A stretch of 41,738 nucleotides of DNA from Pseudomonadales bacterium (GCA_019090315.1 JAHRWD010000080.1:1-41738), one strand, 5' to 3'; shown: positions 24,726 through 34,505, numbered from the stretch's first letter. The notes: generated by a model not told the origin, from the letters alone. Numbers and translations: made by a program.

Positions 24726-25298
24726 TTATTTTTGTGTGCTGGTTAGAGACTTTTTGTGGCCAGTGAACATCGATTTAATCAGGTTTTCATTATGTTGTTT
24801 GCTTGCGGCCAAAACGCCGACAATATGCAGCAGTATCAATATTAGAACGCCATCAACCAACAGGTGGTGCATATCCTGAACCCAGTAGGCGATGCGGTCA
24901 TTGACGTGGATCAGCGCATAAATCAGAGGTCCATCAAAATCAATCATCGCCAGCGTCATAAAGCCGGTTAAGACAAGAGCTGACAGGAGAATTAACAGCG
25001 TTATCACCATTGCACCACCGGCCGGATTGTGGCCAACATAGTGGGCTGGTTTATTCTTGAAAATTGAAAAAAGGTAATCAATTACCGATTTGGGCCCGCG
25101 TACAAATTGTTTGAAGCGTGCATAGGGTGATCCAATAAATCCCCATAAAATTCGACTAAAAAGTAACGCAGTAATAGCGTAGCCCGTAACAAGGTGAAGC
25201 TGCATGAAACTGAATTCGCCCGAAAGGTAGGCGACAATAAAACTGATCACTAATGACCAATGAAAGGTGCGTACAAATAGATCCCACACGAGAATCAT
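24726..25298 (-). CDS. Cytochrome b561-type membrane cytochrome
   Basis: 190 residues, four TM helices of the prokaryotic cytochrome b561 family. Likely heme ligands are His13 (TFHWSL), His35 (LHLVTGY) and the C-terminal MHHLLVD and LLHIVGV. Other family strings: WDLFVRTFHW at the start, LFSRILWGFIGSPYARF and PAHYVGHNPAGGAM. It should take electrons from the quinol pool and hand them to the periplasmic cytochromes encoded downstream. First gene of the operon; AGGA lies about 12 nt upstream. Confidence 0.93.
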   Translation of the reverse strand: MILVWDLFVRTFHWSLVISFIVAYLSGEFSFMQLHLVTGYAITALLFSRILWGFIGSPYARFKQFVRGPKSVIDYLFSIFKNKPAHYVGHNPAGGAMVITLLILLSALVLTGFMTLAMIDFDGPLIYALIHVNDRIAYWVQDMHHLLVDGVLILILLHIVGVLAASKQHNENLIKSMFTGHKKSLTSTQK

Positions 25299-25440
25299 TT
25301 TTTTGCGTAATCCTGTAGATAGAATTTGGCAGAGAGATTATAAAACGTAATCCCAAGCCTGATCGTCAGGCGAGTTTAAACAAGCTTACATTCAGTTACT
25401 TGTTGAAGCCAGTGAATTGAAAAGACGTTCTATGTAGTTA

Positions 25441-25466
25441 ATCACCGGAGCATAGGAATCGGTGAT
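25441..25466. other. Hairpin after mazG
   Basis: ATCACCG (25441-25447) and CGGTGAT (25460-25466) pair around a 12-nt loop, about 13 bp past the mazG stop on the minus strand. No T-run; possible 3' end structure of the rlmD-relA-mazG transcript. Confidence 0.4.
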
Positions 25467-25478
25467 ACAAAACTCATG

Positions 25479-26261
25479 CTACTTGATGCCCGATTTTTTC
25501 GCCTGATCCCAGAGCTTATCCAACTGTTCCAGCGAACATTGTTCTGGTTTTAGTTGCTGCTTAGCTAGCTGCTGTTCAATATATTGAAAGCGCCGCATAA
25601 ATTTCTGATTGCCTTTTCGTAGGGCTTCCTCAGCATCAACTTTTAAGTGGCGGGAGAGGTTAACAACACTGAATAGAAGATCACCGATCTCCTCTTCAAG
25701 TTGCTCGGGAGTAGCTTCCCGTACTTCCTGTAGCTCTTCATTGATCTTGTCATAAACCGGTTCGGTTTCGGGCCAGTCAAAACCAAGTTTGGCAGCACGC
25801 TTCTGTAGTTTCTGTGCACGGGCTAAAGACGGCAGGCCAACCGTTACGCTATCGAGCGCTGAATAATCTTGCTCGGATTTTTGTTTTTCCTTGCGCTCCT
25901 CTATTTTGGATTGTTCCCAAAACTCCGCACGCTGTTCATCAGTTTCAAACTGTTCGTCACCAAATACATGGGGATGGCGGCGTACTAGTTTGTCGGAGAT
26001 AGATTTAGCGATCTGCTCGAAATCGAATTTCTGCTCTTCATTGGCGAGTTGCGCGGAAAATACTACCTGTAACAACAGATCCCCCAGTTCATCACGAATG
26101 TCATCGGTATCGTTGCGTTCAATTGCATCAACGACTTCGTAGGCCTCTTCCAGAATATAGGGGGCCAGGGTGTTGAGATCCTGTTCCAGGTCCCAGGGAC
26201 AGCCGGTATCCGGATCGCGTAGTTGCGTCATGATATCGAGCAGTCGGTTAATCTCCGTCAT
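25479..26261 (-). CDS. mazG: Nucleoside triphosphate pyrophosphohydrolase
   Basis: Hydrolyses (d)NTPs to monophosphates plus PPi and is linked to ppGpp control in E. coli. 260 residues from the ATG at 26261 (MTEINRLLDIMTQLRDP), near the 263 of E. coli MazG; a longer frame runs into relA. Two tandem MazG domains are visible: CPWDLEQDLNTLAPYILEEAYEVVDAI with DELGDLLLQVVF (N-terminal), and KINEELQEVREA with EEEIGDLLFSVVNLSRHL (C-terminal), each with the metal-binding E-x-x-E...E/D-x-x-D pattern. It overlaps the relA 3' end by 14 nt, so the two are translationally coupled. Confidence 0.96.
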   Translation of the reverse strand: MTEINRLLDIMTQLRDPDTGCPWDLEQDLNTLAPYILEEAYEVVDAIERNDTDDIRDELGDLLLQVVFSAQLANEEQKFDFEQIAKSISDKLVRRHPHVFGDEQFETDEQRAEFWEQSKIEERKEKQKSEQDYSALDSVTVGLPSLARAQKLQKRAAKLGFDWPETEPVYDKINEELQEVREATPEQLEEEIGDLLFSVVNLSRHLKVDAEEALRKGNQKFMRRFQYIEQQLAKQQLKPEQCSLEQLDKLWDQAKKSGIK

Positions 26262-28530
26262 TGTTTGCAACTCTACGGGCTTCAACCACGTTTGGTAGCT
26301 GGTTGATTTTTGAAAGTATCGTGCCGAGTTGCTGGAACCCGGAGGTTTCAACGGATAACTCCATGTTCGCGGTGTGGCTAGTTTTTTCTGATGTGGTATT
26401 TACTGCCAGGATATTGACCGACTGTTCGGCGAGTATCGCGGTGATATCCCGTAGTAAACCGGATCGATCGTAGGCACTAACAGCAATATTGGACGTGAAC
26501 AGTGCTTCGGGAAGATGCCCCCAACTAACCTCGATAATACGGTCAGGGCTGCTTTCTTCCAGCCGCGCCAAGTTGCCGCAGTCCTGCCGATGGATGCTGA
26601 CCCCGCGGGTTTTGGTGATATAACCGATGATGCCGTCATCCTCGCTGGGGGTACAGCACTCGGCAACATGGGTCATCAGGTTGCCGACACCGCGAACCTG
26701 AATATCGGAACTGCTTTCTGGTTTGTGCGGTCTGGTTTTAGCGATCGAGCCGAGCGCTGGTTTGCCAAACGGTAGCTCAAGGTTTTTACTGATTGCAATA
26801 TCCAGAAGCTGGGTCGCCCGTACAATTTGAGTCGTAGGAATGTTGCCACGCCCCACCTCTGCGTAGAGTTCATCAACCTGACTAAGGTCGTATTCAGGCA
26901 GGGTTTCCTTGAGCTTTTTGGGGCTGACTGCTAAGCGTCGGAACTCGCGTTCCAGCATAGCGCGGCCATCCTGGATATTTTGCTCACGATTCTGGGCGCT
27001 AAACCACTGCCGAACCTTTGATCTGGCTCTGGAGGTATTGAGATAGCCAAGGTTTTCGTTGAGCCAGTCTCGTTTCGGGTTGCCACCCTTGCGGGTCAAT
27101 ATCTCAACCATATCGCCGGTTTTTAGCTGATAGCTGAGCGTTACGATACGGCCATTCACCTTGGCACCACGGTAGCTGTGGCCCACTTCGGTGTGTACGT
27201 AATAGGCAAAATCCAGCGCTGTAGCATTGAGCGGAACACTGATCACATGGCCATCCGGTGTGAAGGCGTAGATGCGGCTTTCCGAATCGTAGCCGTGTAG
27301 CTCTTCCTGCAGATTACTGGCGCTGCCCACCTCTTCGTGTAGTTCGAGTGCCTGCCGTAACCAGGCGGTTTTGCTGTCGAAATCAACCGGTCTTGGGGCT
27401 GAGCCTTTGCGGTTGGTTTCTTTGTAGGTCCAGTGGGCGCAAACACCATATTCGGCTTCATCGTGCATCTGGTGGGTACGGATCTGAACTTCAATGACCT
27501 GTCCTTCTGGGCCAATCACCGCGGTGTGTAATGATCGATAGCCGTTTTCCTTGGGTGTGGCGATATAATCGTCGAACTCGTTGGGAATGTGGTTCCAAAG
27601 TAGGTGAACGATGCCTAACACTTCGTAACATTCGCGTACCGATTCGGTTAAAACCCGTACCGCTCGAATATCGTTGAGTTGGGAAAAGCCGATTTTCTTG
27701 CGCTGCATTTTGCGCCAGATACTGTAGATATGTTTGGCACGGCCGCTGATATCCGCCTGAATGCCTGCGGTTTCCAGTGACTCTGTCAGGCTCTCTACCA
27801 CATGTGTGATATAGCGCTCCCGCGCCAGGCGTTTTTCATCCAGCAGATGAGCGATGTTTTTATAGGTGATGGGTTCAAGGTAGCGGAATGCCAGGTCTTC
27901 CAGTTCCCATTTCAAGTGCCCAATACCAAGGCGATGGGCTAGTGGTGCGTAAACTTCGAACACCTCTTTGGCAACACGGTATTGACGTTCAACGTCACGA
28001 TTTTTGACTGCACGAATCATGCAGGTTCGTTCCGCTAGTTTGATCAGCGCAACCCGTACATCATCCACCAGGGAGAGCAGCATGCTGCGCAGGTTTTCGA
28101 CCTGCTGCTGGTTGCTGACCAGTGCCTGATTCGTGGGGGCATTGGAGCTGCGAACACTGATGGCTGCCATCTTTAACACGCCGTCGCATAATGTTGCGAC
28201 ATTTTCGCCAAATTGCTCACGGATATCGGCAAGGGTTAATATGCCCTCACGCAGGCATCGGTACAGGATGGCGGATTGAATGGTTTCGGTATCGAGCTGG
28301 AACTCGGCGAGAATTTCAGCCATCTCCAGGCCAGTCTGGAAACAGCTCGGGCTAAGTTTCCATGTATCGTTGGTGGGGGCATGCTGTTCTGCGTAATAAC
28401 TGGTCTCACAGGCGGCGATGATACCATCGTGCTCCAGAGAAGGGCTGAGCTTATTAAGGCGCAGGAACCACTCCTCCAGATCGGTGAAGTCCTCGATTTT
28501 TTCGGTTAATTTTTCTCTTACCTTAACCAT
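26248..28530 (-). CDS. relA: GTP pyrophosphokinase RelA
   Basis: Makes (p)ppGpp on ribosomes during amino-acid starvation. 760 residues. The N-terminal HD-like region (about 40-170) lacks the HD metal motif, as in monofunctional RelA. The synthetase domain (about 240-370) carries FDDYIATPKENGYRSLHT; EFDD is the signature that separates RelA from bifunctional SpoT (RFKD). The TGS domain (IYAFTPDGHVISVP, near 410-470), a zinc-finger region and a C-terminal ACT domain follow. It stands between rlmD and mazG, the order known in Pseudomonas, 53 bp after rlmD. Confidence 0.97.
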   Translation of the reverse strand: MVKVREKLTEKIEDFTDLEEWFLRLNKLSPSLEHDGIIAACETSYYAEQHAPTNDTWKLSPSCFQTGLEMAEILAEFQLDTETIQSAILYRCLREGILTLADIREQFGENVATLCDGVLKMAAISVRSSNAPTNQALVSNQQQVENLRSMLLSLVDDVRVALIKLAERTCMIRAVKNRDVERQYRVAKEVFEVYAPLAHRLGIGHLKWELEDLAFRYLEPITYKNIAHLLDEKRLARERYITHVVESLTESLETAGIQADISGRAKHIYSIWRKMQRKKIGFSQLNDIRAVRVLTESVRECYEVLGIVHLLWNHIPNEFDDYIATPKENGYRSLHTAVIGPEGQVIEVQIRTHQMHDEAEYGVCAHWTYKETNRKGSAPRPVDFDSKTAWLRQALELHEEVGSASNLQEELHGYDSESRIYAFTPDGHVISVPLNATALDFAYYVHTEVGHSYRGAKVNGRIVTLSYQLKTGDMVEILTRKGGNPKRDWLNENLGYLNTSRARSKVRQWFSAQNREQNIQDGRAMLEREFRRLAVSPKKLKETLPEYDLSQVDELYAEVGRGNIPTTQIVRATQLLDIAISKNLELPFGKPALGSIAKTRPHKPESSSDIQVRGVGNLMTHVAECCTPSEDDGIIGYITKTRGVSIHRQDCGNLARLEESSPDRIIEVSWGHLPEALFTSNIAVSAYDRSGLLRDITAILAEQSVNILAVNTTSEKTSHTANMELSVETSGFQQLGTILSKINQLPNVVEARRVANNDGD

Positions 28531-28583
28531 GTTTTATTCTTTTCGTATTCACTTTTTGGTTTTGTCTGTAGTGTTGAGACGGG

Positions 28584-29912
28584 TCAGGCTCGCTCAAAAA
28601 GCACCATCGATTCTACATGAGCTGTGTGGGGGAACATATCCATCACCGCTGCTTTTTTAATCTGGTAACCCGAATCGACAATCATTTTAGCATCCCGAGC
28701 CAGGCTTGTTGGATTACAGGATACGTAGAGTATCTTATCCGGATCAATCAATTGTAAGTTGTTGGCTACTAGCTCTGCTCCAGAGCGTGGTGGATCGATC
28801 AGCAAAGCGCTGTATTTCTGATTGGCCCAGGGCTGCTCGTCAAAGGGTTCGAACAGGTCGGTATAATAAAACGAGCTGTTTTCAATTTTATTATGCTTCG
28901 CGTTTTCCTCGGCTCGTTGGACGGCTGATTCGCTGCCCTCAACCCCGACGACGTTGGCGACTTTTCGGGCTAACGGTAGTGTGAAATTGCCCAGTCCGCA
29001 GAATAGATCGAGCACTGAATCCTCTTTGCTCAGCTGCAGCCAGTTCAGCGCTTGGTGGATCATTTTCTGATTGATCTCGGCATTCACCTGGGTGAAATCC
29101 ATGGGGTGGAAGTGCATCTCCAGATCAAATTCCGGCAGCGCATAGCTGAGTCGTTCATTGCTGTCAGCGGGCCAGAGCTTGTGTACCGTGTTGAGTCCAC
29201 CGGGTTGCAGATAGAGTTGTAGATTGTGTTGTTTACCAAATTCGATCAGTGCCTGTTGATCAGCATCGGATAGATCTTCGAGGTGGCGTATAACCAGTGC
29301 GGTCTCATCGTCACCTGCGGATACTTCGAGCTGGGCAATGGTGTCGAAGGACTGTAGATTTCCGATCATCTCCCGCAACGCCATAAGCCGTTCGCCAACC
29401 GCAGGGGTAAGTACCGGGCAGCTATCGAGCTCGGCTACATAACGGCCATTTTTTTCACGGAAACCGACCAGTAGTTTCTCTTTCTTCTGCACATAACGCA
29501 CACCCAGCCGCGCTTTGTTGCGGTAGCCTAACTTTGGGCCAAGTAAGGGAGTGATCCATTGTTCCGGTTCAGGTACCTGCTCCGAAACAAACAGGGCTTG
29601 TAACCGAGCCTGCTTTGCCAGAATCTGCGCTTCACTGGATTGATGATGAAGGCAACAGCCGCTGCAGACCTCTGCATTGACGCAGGCCGGCTCAACCCGA
29701 TCCGGTGAAGCAACTAATACTTCGGTGGTTTTGGCGACCAGGTTCTTTTTCTTCTTGCCTTTGATCTCGGCAATTACTTTTTCGCCGGGCAGTGAACCTT
29801 CAACCAGCAGAAGCTTGCCCAGGTGCTCGGTGGTACCGCGACCGTCGTTATACAGGCCAGAAATCTCTAGTTCGATCGGTTCGGGTGAAAACAGACGTTT
29901 TTTTCGGCTCAT
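28584..29912 (-). CDS. rlmD: 23S rRNA (uracil-1939-C5)-methyltransferase
   Basis: Methylates U1939 of 23S rRNA with SAM (also called rumA). 442 residues, close to the E. coli 433. A TRAM domain covers about 10-67. The [4Fe-4S] cysteines are Cys77, Cys83, Cys86 and Cys165 (PACVNAEVCSGC and DSCPVL). The SAM-binding VLDLFCGLGNFTLPLA and the catalytic IDPPRSG and VSCNPTSLARD motifs are present, ending with DMFPHTAHVESMVLFER. First of rlmD-relA-mazG. Confidence 0.96.
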   Translation of the reverse strand: MSRKKRLFSPEPIELEISGLYNDGRGTTEHLGKLLLVEGSLPGEKVIAEIKGKKKKNLVAKTTEVLVASPDRVEPACVNAEVCSGCCLHHQSSEAQILAKQARLQALFVSEQVPEPEQWITPLLGPKLGYRNKARLGVRYVQKKEKLLVGFREKNGRYVAELDSCPVLTPAVGERLMALREMIGNLQSFDTIAQLEVSAGDDETALVIRHLEDLSDADQQALIEFGKQHNLQLYLQPGGLNTVHKLWPADSNERLSYALPEFDLEMHFHPMDFTQVNAEINQKMIHQALNWLQLSKEDSVLDLFCGLGNFTLPLARKVANVVGVEGSESAVQRAEENAKHNKIENSSFYYTDLFEPFDEQPWANQKYSALLIDPPRSGAELVANNLQLIDPDKILYVSCNPTSLARDAKMIVDSGYQIKKAAVMDMFPHTAHVESMVLFERA

Positions 29913-29998
29913 GGATTAGTGGTTGGCTCGGGGAAAGGTGGTTCAAAAAGGCGGCCATTCTACCATCAGCTGGAATCTGAGTTTGTTAAATAGGAGGT

Positions 29999-30898
29999 CT
30001 AAGAGGAAAAAACACCAGTAGAAAGATAACGATCACCACGGTCACAGATCACCGCTACGATCACCGCATTTTCTACTTCACGGGAGATGGCCAGCGCGCC
30101 CGCAACCGCACCGCCGGAGGATACACCGCAGAAAATACCCTCTTCGCGGGCTAGTGCCCGCATGCAATCTTCCGATTCCTGTTGGTCAAGGTCGATAACG
30201 CGATCAACTCGTGATGCTTCGAAGATGGTAGGTAGATAGGCTTCAGGCCAGCGTCGAATACCGGGTATCGCCGCACCATCTTTGGGTTGCAGACCGATGA
30301 TTTCGATCTCGTCCGATTGCTCTTTCAGGAAACGCGATACTCCCATAATGGTGCCGGTGGTGCCCATCGCGCTGACAAAATGGGTGATTCGACCGTCAGT
30401 CTGCCGCCAGATTTCGGGGCCGGTTCCGTTGTAGTGGGCTGCAGGATTGTCCATATTGCCAAACTGGTTCAACACCAGCCCTTTTCCATCGGCCTGCATC
30501 TCATCTGCCAGATCCCGGGCACCCTCCATTCCGGATTCCTTATCAATCAATATCAGCTCCGCACCATAGGCAGACATCGATTGTTTGCGCTCTTCACTCA
30601 TATGATCCGGCATGATCAAAATCATCCGGTAGCCTTTAATCGCCGCAGCCATCGCCAGCGCGATACCGGTATTACCGCTGGTCGCTTCGATCAGCGTATC
30701 GCCGGGTTTGATATCGCCGCGCTTCTCCGCTTCGCTAATCATATTGACCGCTGGTCTGTCCTTCACAGAGCCCGCGGGGTTGTTTCCCTCAAGCTTTACC
30801 AGAATCTGGTTGCTGGTATTGCCCGGCAAGCGCTGCAAACGCACCAGTGGTGTGTCGCCAACGTAATCTTCGATGGTGGGGAAAATTCGATCAGTCAT
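29999..30898 (-). CDS. cysM: Cysteine synthase B
   Basis: PLP enzyme that makes cysteine (or S-sulfocysteine) from O-acetylserine and sulfide or thiosulfate. 299 residues from the ATG at 30898; an in-frame TTG at 30907 has a better placed AGGA and is a possible alternative. PLP-binding Lys46 is in NPAGSVKDRPA; the substrate loop is EATSGNTGIALA; the phosphate loop is SAMGTTGTIMG; GVSSGGAVAG is near the C-terminus. CysM is preferred to CysK because of the pairing with rlmD/relA known from Pseudomonas. Confidence 0.94.
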   Translation of the reverse strand: MTDRIFPTIEDYVGDTPLVRLQRLPGNTSNQILVKLEGNNPAGSVKDRPAVNMISEAEKRGDIKPGDTLIEATSGNTGIALAMAAAIKGYRMILIMPDHMSEERKQSMSAYGAELILIDKESGMEGARDLADEMQADGKGLVLNQFGNMDNPAAHYNGTGPEIWRQTDGRITHFVSAMGTTGTIMGVSRFLKEQSDEIEIIGLQPKDGAAIPGIRRWPEAYLPTIFEASRVDRVIDLDQQESEDCMRALAREEGIFCGVSSGGAVAGALAISREVENAVIVAVICDRGDRYLSTGVFSS

Positions 30899-30922
30899 AT
30901 TGGGCAATGTTCCTGGGGTATT

Positions 30923-31423
30923 TTAAATATGATTGTGTTCGGTTAGCGGCTTGATCATGCTGAAGTTAACCAATACCTCACCATTCCTCGGTATTTCATT
31001 ACGGCGGATTTCGCTGAAACCTACCTGTTCAAACAATGGTCTGGCTAGTAGAGAAGCTTCGACTAGCAATTGTTTCATCTGTTGCTGCCGTGCCTGGTTT
31101 TCCAGGTGTCTGTATAGCTGCTTTGCAATTCCTTGACGTGCAAACAGCGGATGCACATATAAGCAGTCGATCTCATCCGGTTTTACTAGCTCGATAAAGC
31201 CTGCGATTTTGCCGTTCTGAGCCTGACATACCGCAACAAAAGGTTTGATGATATTGAGACGGGTTTGCCAGTGTGCGTAATCTGGTGGAGTAGGGCACCA
31301 GGCTTCAAGTTGATCACGGCTGTATTGGCTTTTTGCCAAATCATGAATGCTATCGTGGAACAGATCGGTGATTTCACGAGCATCCGTCGCCCGGTAGTTG
31401 CGGATGGTGATTTCCGGAGTCAT
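30923..31423 (-). CDS. GNAT-family N-acetyltransferase
   Basis: 166 residues. GNAT fold: ITIRNYRATDAREITDLFHDSIHDLA at the N-terminus, then IDCLYVHPLFARQGIAKQLYRHLE, whose R-Q-G-I-A is the acetyl-CoA pyrophosphate loop (Q/R-x-x-G-x-G/A), and FEQVGFSEIRRNE at the C-terminus. It resembles YafP-like acetyltransferases; the substrate is unknown. The stop is 24 bp before cysM, so the two may share a transcript. Confidence 0.85.
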   Translation of the reverse strand: MTPEITIRNYRATDAREITDLFHDSIHDLAKSQYSRDQLEAWCPTPPDYAHWQTRLNIIKPFVAVCQAQNGKIAGFIELVKPDEIDCLYVHPLFARQGIAKQLYRHLENQARQQQMKQLLVEASLLARPLFEQVGFSEIRRNEIPRNGEVLVNFSMIKPLTEHNHI

Positions 31424-31557
31424 ACGTAGAGCTCTTCAGCGGATCAACAGTGAATAAGCAGCCATATTATTCTGAACTACTTAGTACAGAAAAGACCAAA
31501 TATAGATTAATTTATATCAAAAAGGAATAACAAGGGGGGGTGGATAACTGGTGCCGG

Positions 31558-31941
31558 CTATTCGGTGCGGGACAGCACCACAAAGGCAATTGCGTGCTCT
31601 TTTTCATCGGACAGGCTTACATGGCTCTGGTTGCAGCCGAGCTGTTTGAAGGCCAGCTCGGCTTTATCGCTTAGCTCAAGAAACGGAGCGCCCCGCTGAT
31701 TATGGCCAAGGCCAATCTGCCGGGGGTGTAAACCTTCACCAAATCCGGTGCCGAAGGCTTTTGCCGTGGCTTCTTTAACCGCGAAGCGTTTGGCTAAAAA
31801 GGCAGCCGGGTTTTTGTTTTGTCCGAACTCGACAAGCTCAGACTCGGATAAAATACGTTTTGCCAGCCGGTCGCCATAGCGCTCGACCAGTTTTTGAAAG
31901 CGTCGAATATCCGCAATATCGACGCCAATGCCGATAATCAT
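31558..31941 (-). CDS. acpS: Holo-[acyl-carrier-protein] synthase
   Basis: Transfers 4'-phosphopantetheine from CoA to apo-ACP for fatty-acid synthesis. 127 residues, the usual size. The Mg-binding Asp8 is in GIGVDIADIRRF and Glu57 in KRFAVKEATAKAFGTGFGEG. It follows pdxJ by 6 bp, the order common in gammaproteobacteria. Confidence 0.97.
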   Translation of the reverse strand: MIIGIGVDIADIRRFQKLVERYGDRLAKRILSESELVEFGQNKNPAAFLAKRFAVKEATAKAFGTGFGEGLHPRQIGLGHNQRGAPFLELSDKAELAFKQLGCNQSHVSLSDEKEHAIAFVVLSRTE

Positions 31942-31947
31942 CCCGCG

Positions 31948-32709
31948 CTACTCACTGGCCTGTGCATTCTGGATCAGGGTTTTCATATCTTTCACCGCCG
32001 CACCAAGCCCGGCTAATACTGCGCGGGCGATAATGGCGTGGCCGATATTCAATTCATAAATACCCGGAATAGCCGCGATATCTGTAACGTTGTGGTAGTG
32101 CAGACCGTGACCCGCATTCACGATTAGACCTTTCTGGTTGGCATATTCCACCGCCTGTTGAATGCGTATGAGTTCCAGCCTGGCTTCGGTTGGGGTTTCC
32201 GCATCGGCGTAACGGCCGGTATGTACCTCTATCAGCGGTGCGCCACTAGCTACAGCTGCATCAATTTGATCGGCATCGGGATCAATAAACAGTGAAACTT
32301 CAATATTTGAACGAGCAAGCCGTTGGCAAGCTGTGGTAATTTCTGGAAGATTCTGGATTACATCCAGGCCACCTTCAGTGGTTAACTCTTCACGTTTTTC
32401 CGGAACCAGACAGCAGTATCGTGGCTTAATCTTTTCCGCAATAGCGATCATCTCGGCGGTCACCGCCATCTCGAAATTGATATGGGTCTGCACAGTCTCC
32501 TTCAGCATAAACAGGTCGCGATCCTGAATATGGCGGCGATCTTCCCGCAGGTGCAGGGTAATGCCATCTGCCCCCGCTTTTTCCGCAATAAATGCAGCTT
32601 CAATCGGGTCAGGGTAACGAGTCCCCCGGGCCTGACGAAGGGTTGCGACATGGTCGATATTGACGCCAAGCAGGGGTGTATTGTTTTGAGCGGATGTTGG
32701 GGTGTGCAT
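31948..32709 (-). CDS. pdxJ: Pyridoxine 5'-phosphate synthase
   Basis: Condenses 1-deoxyxylulose 5-phosphate with the PdxA product to form pyridoxine phosphate (vitamin B6). 253-residue TIM barrel. Motifs: [21 protein letters not shown] near the N-terminus, [34 protein letters not shown], and [11 protein letters not shown] with [12 protein letters not shown] for the phosphate site. In relatives recO sits directly upstream; here about 3.7 kb of accessory genes intervene. Confidence 0.97.
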   Translation of the reverse strand: MHTPTSAQNNTPLLGVNIDHVATLRQARGTRYPDPIEAAFIAEKAGADGITLHLREDRRHIQDRDLFMLKETVQTHINFEMAVTAEMIAIAEKIKPRYCCLVPEKREELTTEGGLDVIQNLPEITTACQRLARSNIEVSLFIDPDADQIDAAVASGAPLIEVHTGRYADAETPTEARLELIRIQQAVEYANQKGLIVNAGHGLHYHNVTDIAAIPGIYELNIGHAIIARAVLAGLGAAVKDMKTLIQNAQASE

Positions 32710-32837
32710 AAAAAATAGTACGGAGATTAAGATATATTTTTGAGTCGAACGCTTGAGCGGAATTGTAACACCGAATAAATCAATGGTGGGGGAACCCCAC
32801 GAAATAGCGCTTCAAACTGTGGTGTTTCGATAGACCA

Positions 32838-33401
32838 TTAACTACCCAATCTACGAATAACTGATTTCATTCCTAATACGATTGTGCCAATGACTACCAG
32901 AAACAGTGAGGAAAGGCCGAAAAGAAACTTCAGCTTAAACGCCGCCGCAACTATTGGTGCAAGCAATGTAAGGTATTCCGGGCTGAATATGAGAATGACC
33001 ACTCCGACGCTTTCAACATAATCAAATACCATACCTGTAAGAGGGAGAAAAATAATCCACTTACGCAGCGTGAATTTTGGCAGCAATTTTCCCGCCAGGG
33101 AGTTGAGAGCCAGCGCTAGAAACCCACAAAGGAAAAGTGGGAAGAAAATATCTAAAACGAAAAAAACATTACGATAATATTTTAGCCCTTCGGGATGGGA
33201 CTCAGTAATGAAAAGTTTGACGGTCTCTGGGCTAGTTGAAAAATTAATGTCGGGCGCAGGATAACCGCCAGTTTTATGCTCAACCATTGGCACGACATGA
33301 AAATCAAACAGCAATTTCAAAACAAGAAATAGCGCGAATATGACAAGTATGCTCTTCCAGTTGCTATGTTTGTCGGCGATACGGAAAATGGGTTCGAACA
33401 T
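32838..33401 (-). CDS. Hypothetical multi-pass membrane protein
   Basis: 187 residues from the ATG at 33401, with AGGA 8-9 nt upstream; a longer frame to 33524 is less likely. Four hydrophobic segments: about 16-34 (SILVIFALFLVLKLLFDFHVV type), 81-103, 116-138 and 145-175. A soluble loop between TM1 and TM2 contains GGYPAPDINFSTSPETVKLF. I recognise no family. It is the last gene of the minus-strand accessory run with the two hydrolases, 126 bp after the alpha/beta hydrolase. Confidence 0.6.
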   Translation of the reverse strand: MFEPIFRIADKHSNWKSILVIFALFLVLKLLFDFHVVPMVEHKTGGYPAPDINFSTSPETVKLFITESHPEGLKYYRNVFFVLDIFFPLFLCGFLALALNSLAGKLLPKFTLRKWIIFLPLTGMVFDYVESVGVVILIFSPEYLTLLAPIVAAAFKLKFLFGLSSLFLVVIGTIVLGMKSVIRRLGS

Positions 33402-33527
33402 GGTTATTGTCCTGTGTGTTTGTGGATCAATTTTAAGCAGGGAAGAAATAATCCAATCGTTATGTTGCCTAATCGGCTCTCCAGTTGCTATAAAATGAAT
33501 CGAGTTTGTTCCACTGGACTCCAATCG

Positions 33528-34475
33528 TTACGGTCTATCAATGCTGTTTAGAAAGGAAATAATCGCTCTATTTACCTGTGCGGCTTTCTCAATGTTGACC
33601 CAATGGGCAGCGTCATCAATGCCAATAATTTTTGCGTCAGGTATAAGCAATGGGAGTTTTTCAGTGTTGGAAAAAGGGAAGCTCACGTCTTCTTTACCCC
33701 ATATGAATAAAATGGGTTTATCGAGCTGCCCCAACTCTTTCCAGCCTGCGGTGTAATCCGTAACCGGACTATACCGAAGTATAGAAAGAGCCGCACGGGT
33801 AAAACCGGGATAGCTCGCAAAGCGATCCCACTGTGCAATCTCATTTGCATGTTTATCGAGGTCAATAAAATAGCCATCAACTGTCGGTCGAATAAGCTGC
33901 TTGCCAAAGTAGTGGAATATCAGGTCACCAATTATCGGCGTATCCAGAACCGTGCTGCGGCCCTCCGCAGAAGGCCAACCCGCCGGGCCAATTAAAGAAA
34001 GGCTGAGTACCTTTTCTGGCTGGTGAAGTGCGAAATCAGATGCAATGACGCATCCAAATGAAGTGCCCGCTAAATGTACTTTGCTGGCACCGGTTAGTTG
34101 GATAATGGAATCGAGTTGATCGCGAAAAAGCGCCAGATCATAATCAACCCAGGGCCGGTCAGAAAGACCTCTGCCAAAAAGGTCATAGCTCACGACCCTG
34201 TATCCCGCATCCACTAAGGCATCAATATTGCGATCCCAGGATTCCAGAAAACCATTAAAGCTATGAACCAAAATAATGGTGGGAATATTGTCCTCGCCGA
34301 ACACTTTGTACCGAGTGGCACCCAGATCAGAATTCAGAAGCATCGCTTCCGAAGTTTGTCGGGCAGCCATGATGGCTGAGAGGTCTTCATTTTTGTACTG
34401 ATACAAAGTGATCGCACTGAACAGCGCAACAAGCAAAACAATAGCCAGGAGAACAGGGTGTTTCAATCGAAGCAT
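33528..34475 (-). CDS. Membrane-anchored alpha/beta hydrolase
   Basis: 315 residues. An N-terminal hydrophobic segment (about 8-26) without a clear cut site suggests an anchor. The catalytic triad is visible: Ser139 in GTSFGC, Asp263 in WGKEDVSFPF and His291 in DAAHWVN, with the oxyanion region LVHSFNG near 69-75. Fold and order fit alpha/beta hydrolases such as lipases, esterases and C-C hydrolases; the substrate is unknown. It follows the serine hydrolase gene by 30 bp, so the two are probably co-expressed. Confidence 0.85.
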   Translation of the reverse strand: MLRLKHPVLLAIVLLVALFSAITLYQYKNEDLSAIMAARQTSEAMLLNSDLGATRYKVFGEDNIPTIILVHSFNGFLESWDRNIDALVDAGYRVVSYDLFGRGLSDRPWVDYDLALFRDQLDSIIQLTGASKVHLAGTSFGCVIASDFALHQPEKVLSLSLIGPAGWPSAEGRSTVLDTPIIGDLIFHYFGKQLIRPTVDGYFIDLDKHANEIAQWDRFASYPGFTRAALSILRYSPVTDYTAGWKELGQLDKPILFIWGKEDVSFPFSNTEKLPLLIPDAKIIGIDDAAHWVNIEKAAQVNRAIISFLNSIDRP

Positions 34476-34505
34476 CTCAACGTAATTGAACTTCGCACAA
34501 TATGC

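Noticed and set aside
30287..30946. 219-codon open frame on the plus strand
   Set aside because: Antisense to cysM, no ribosome binding site or recognisable domain.
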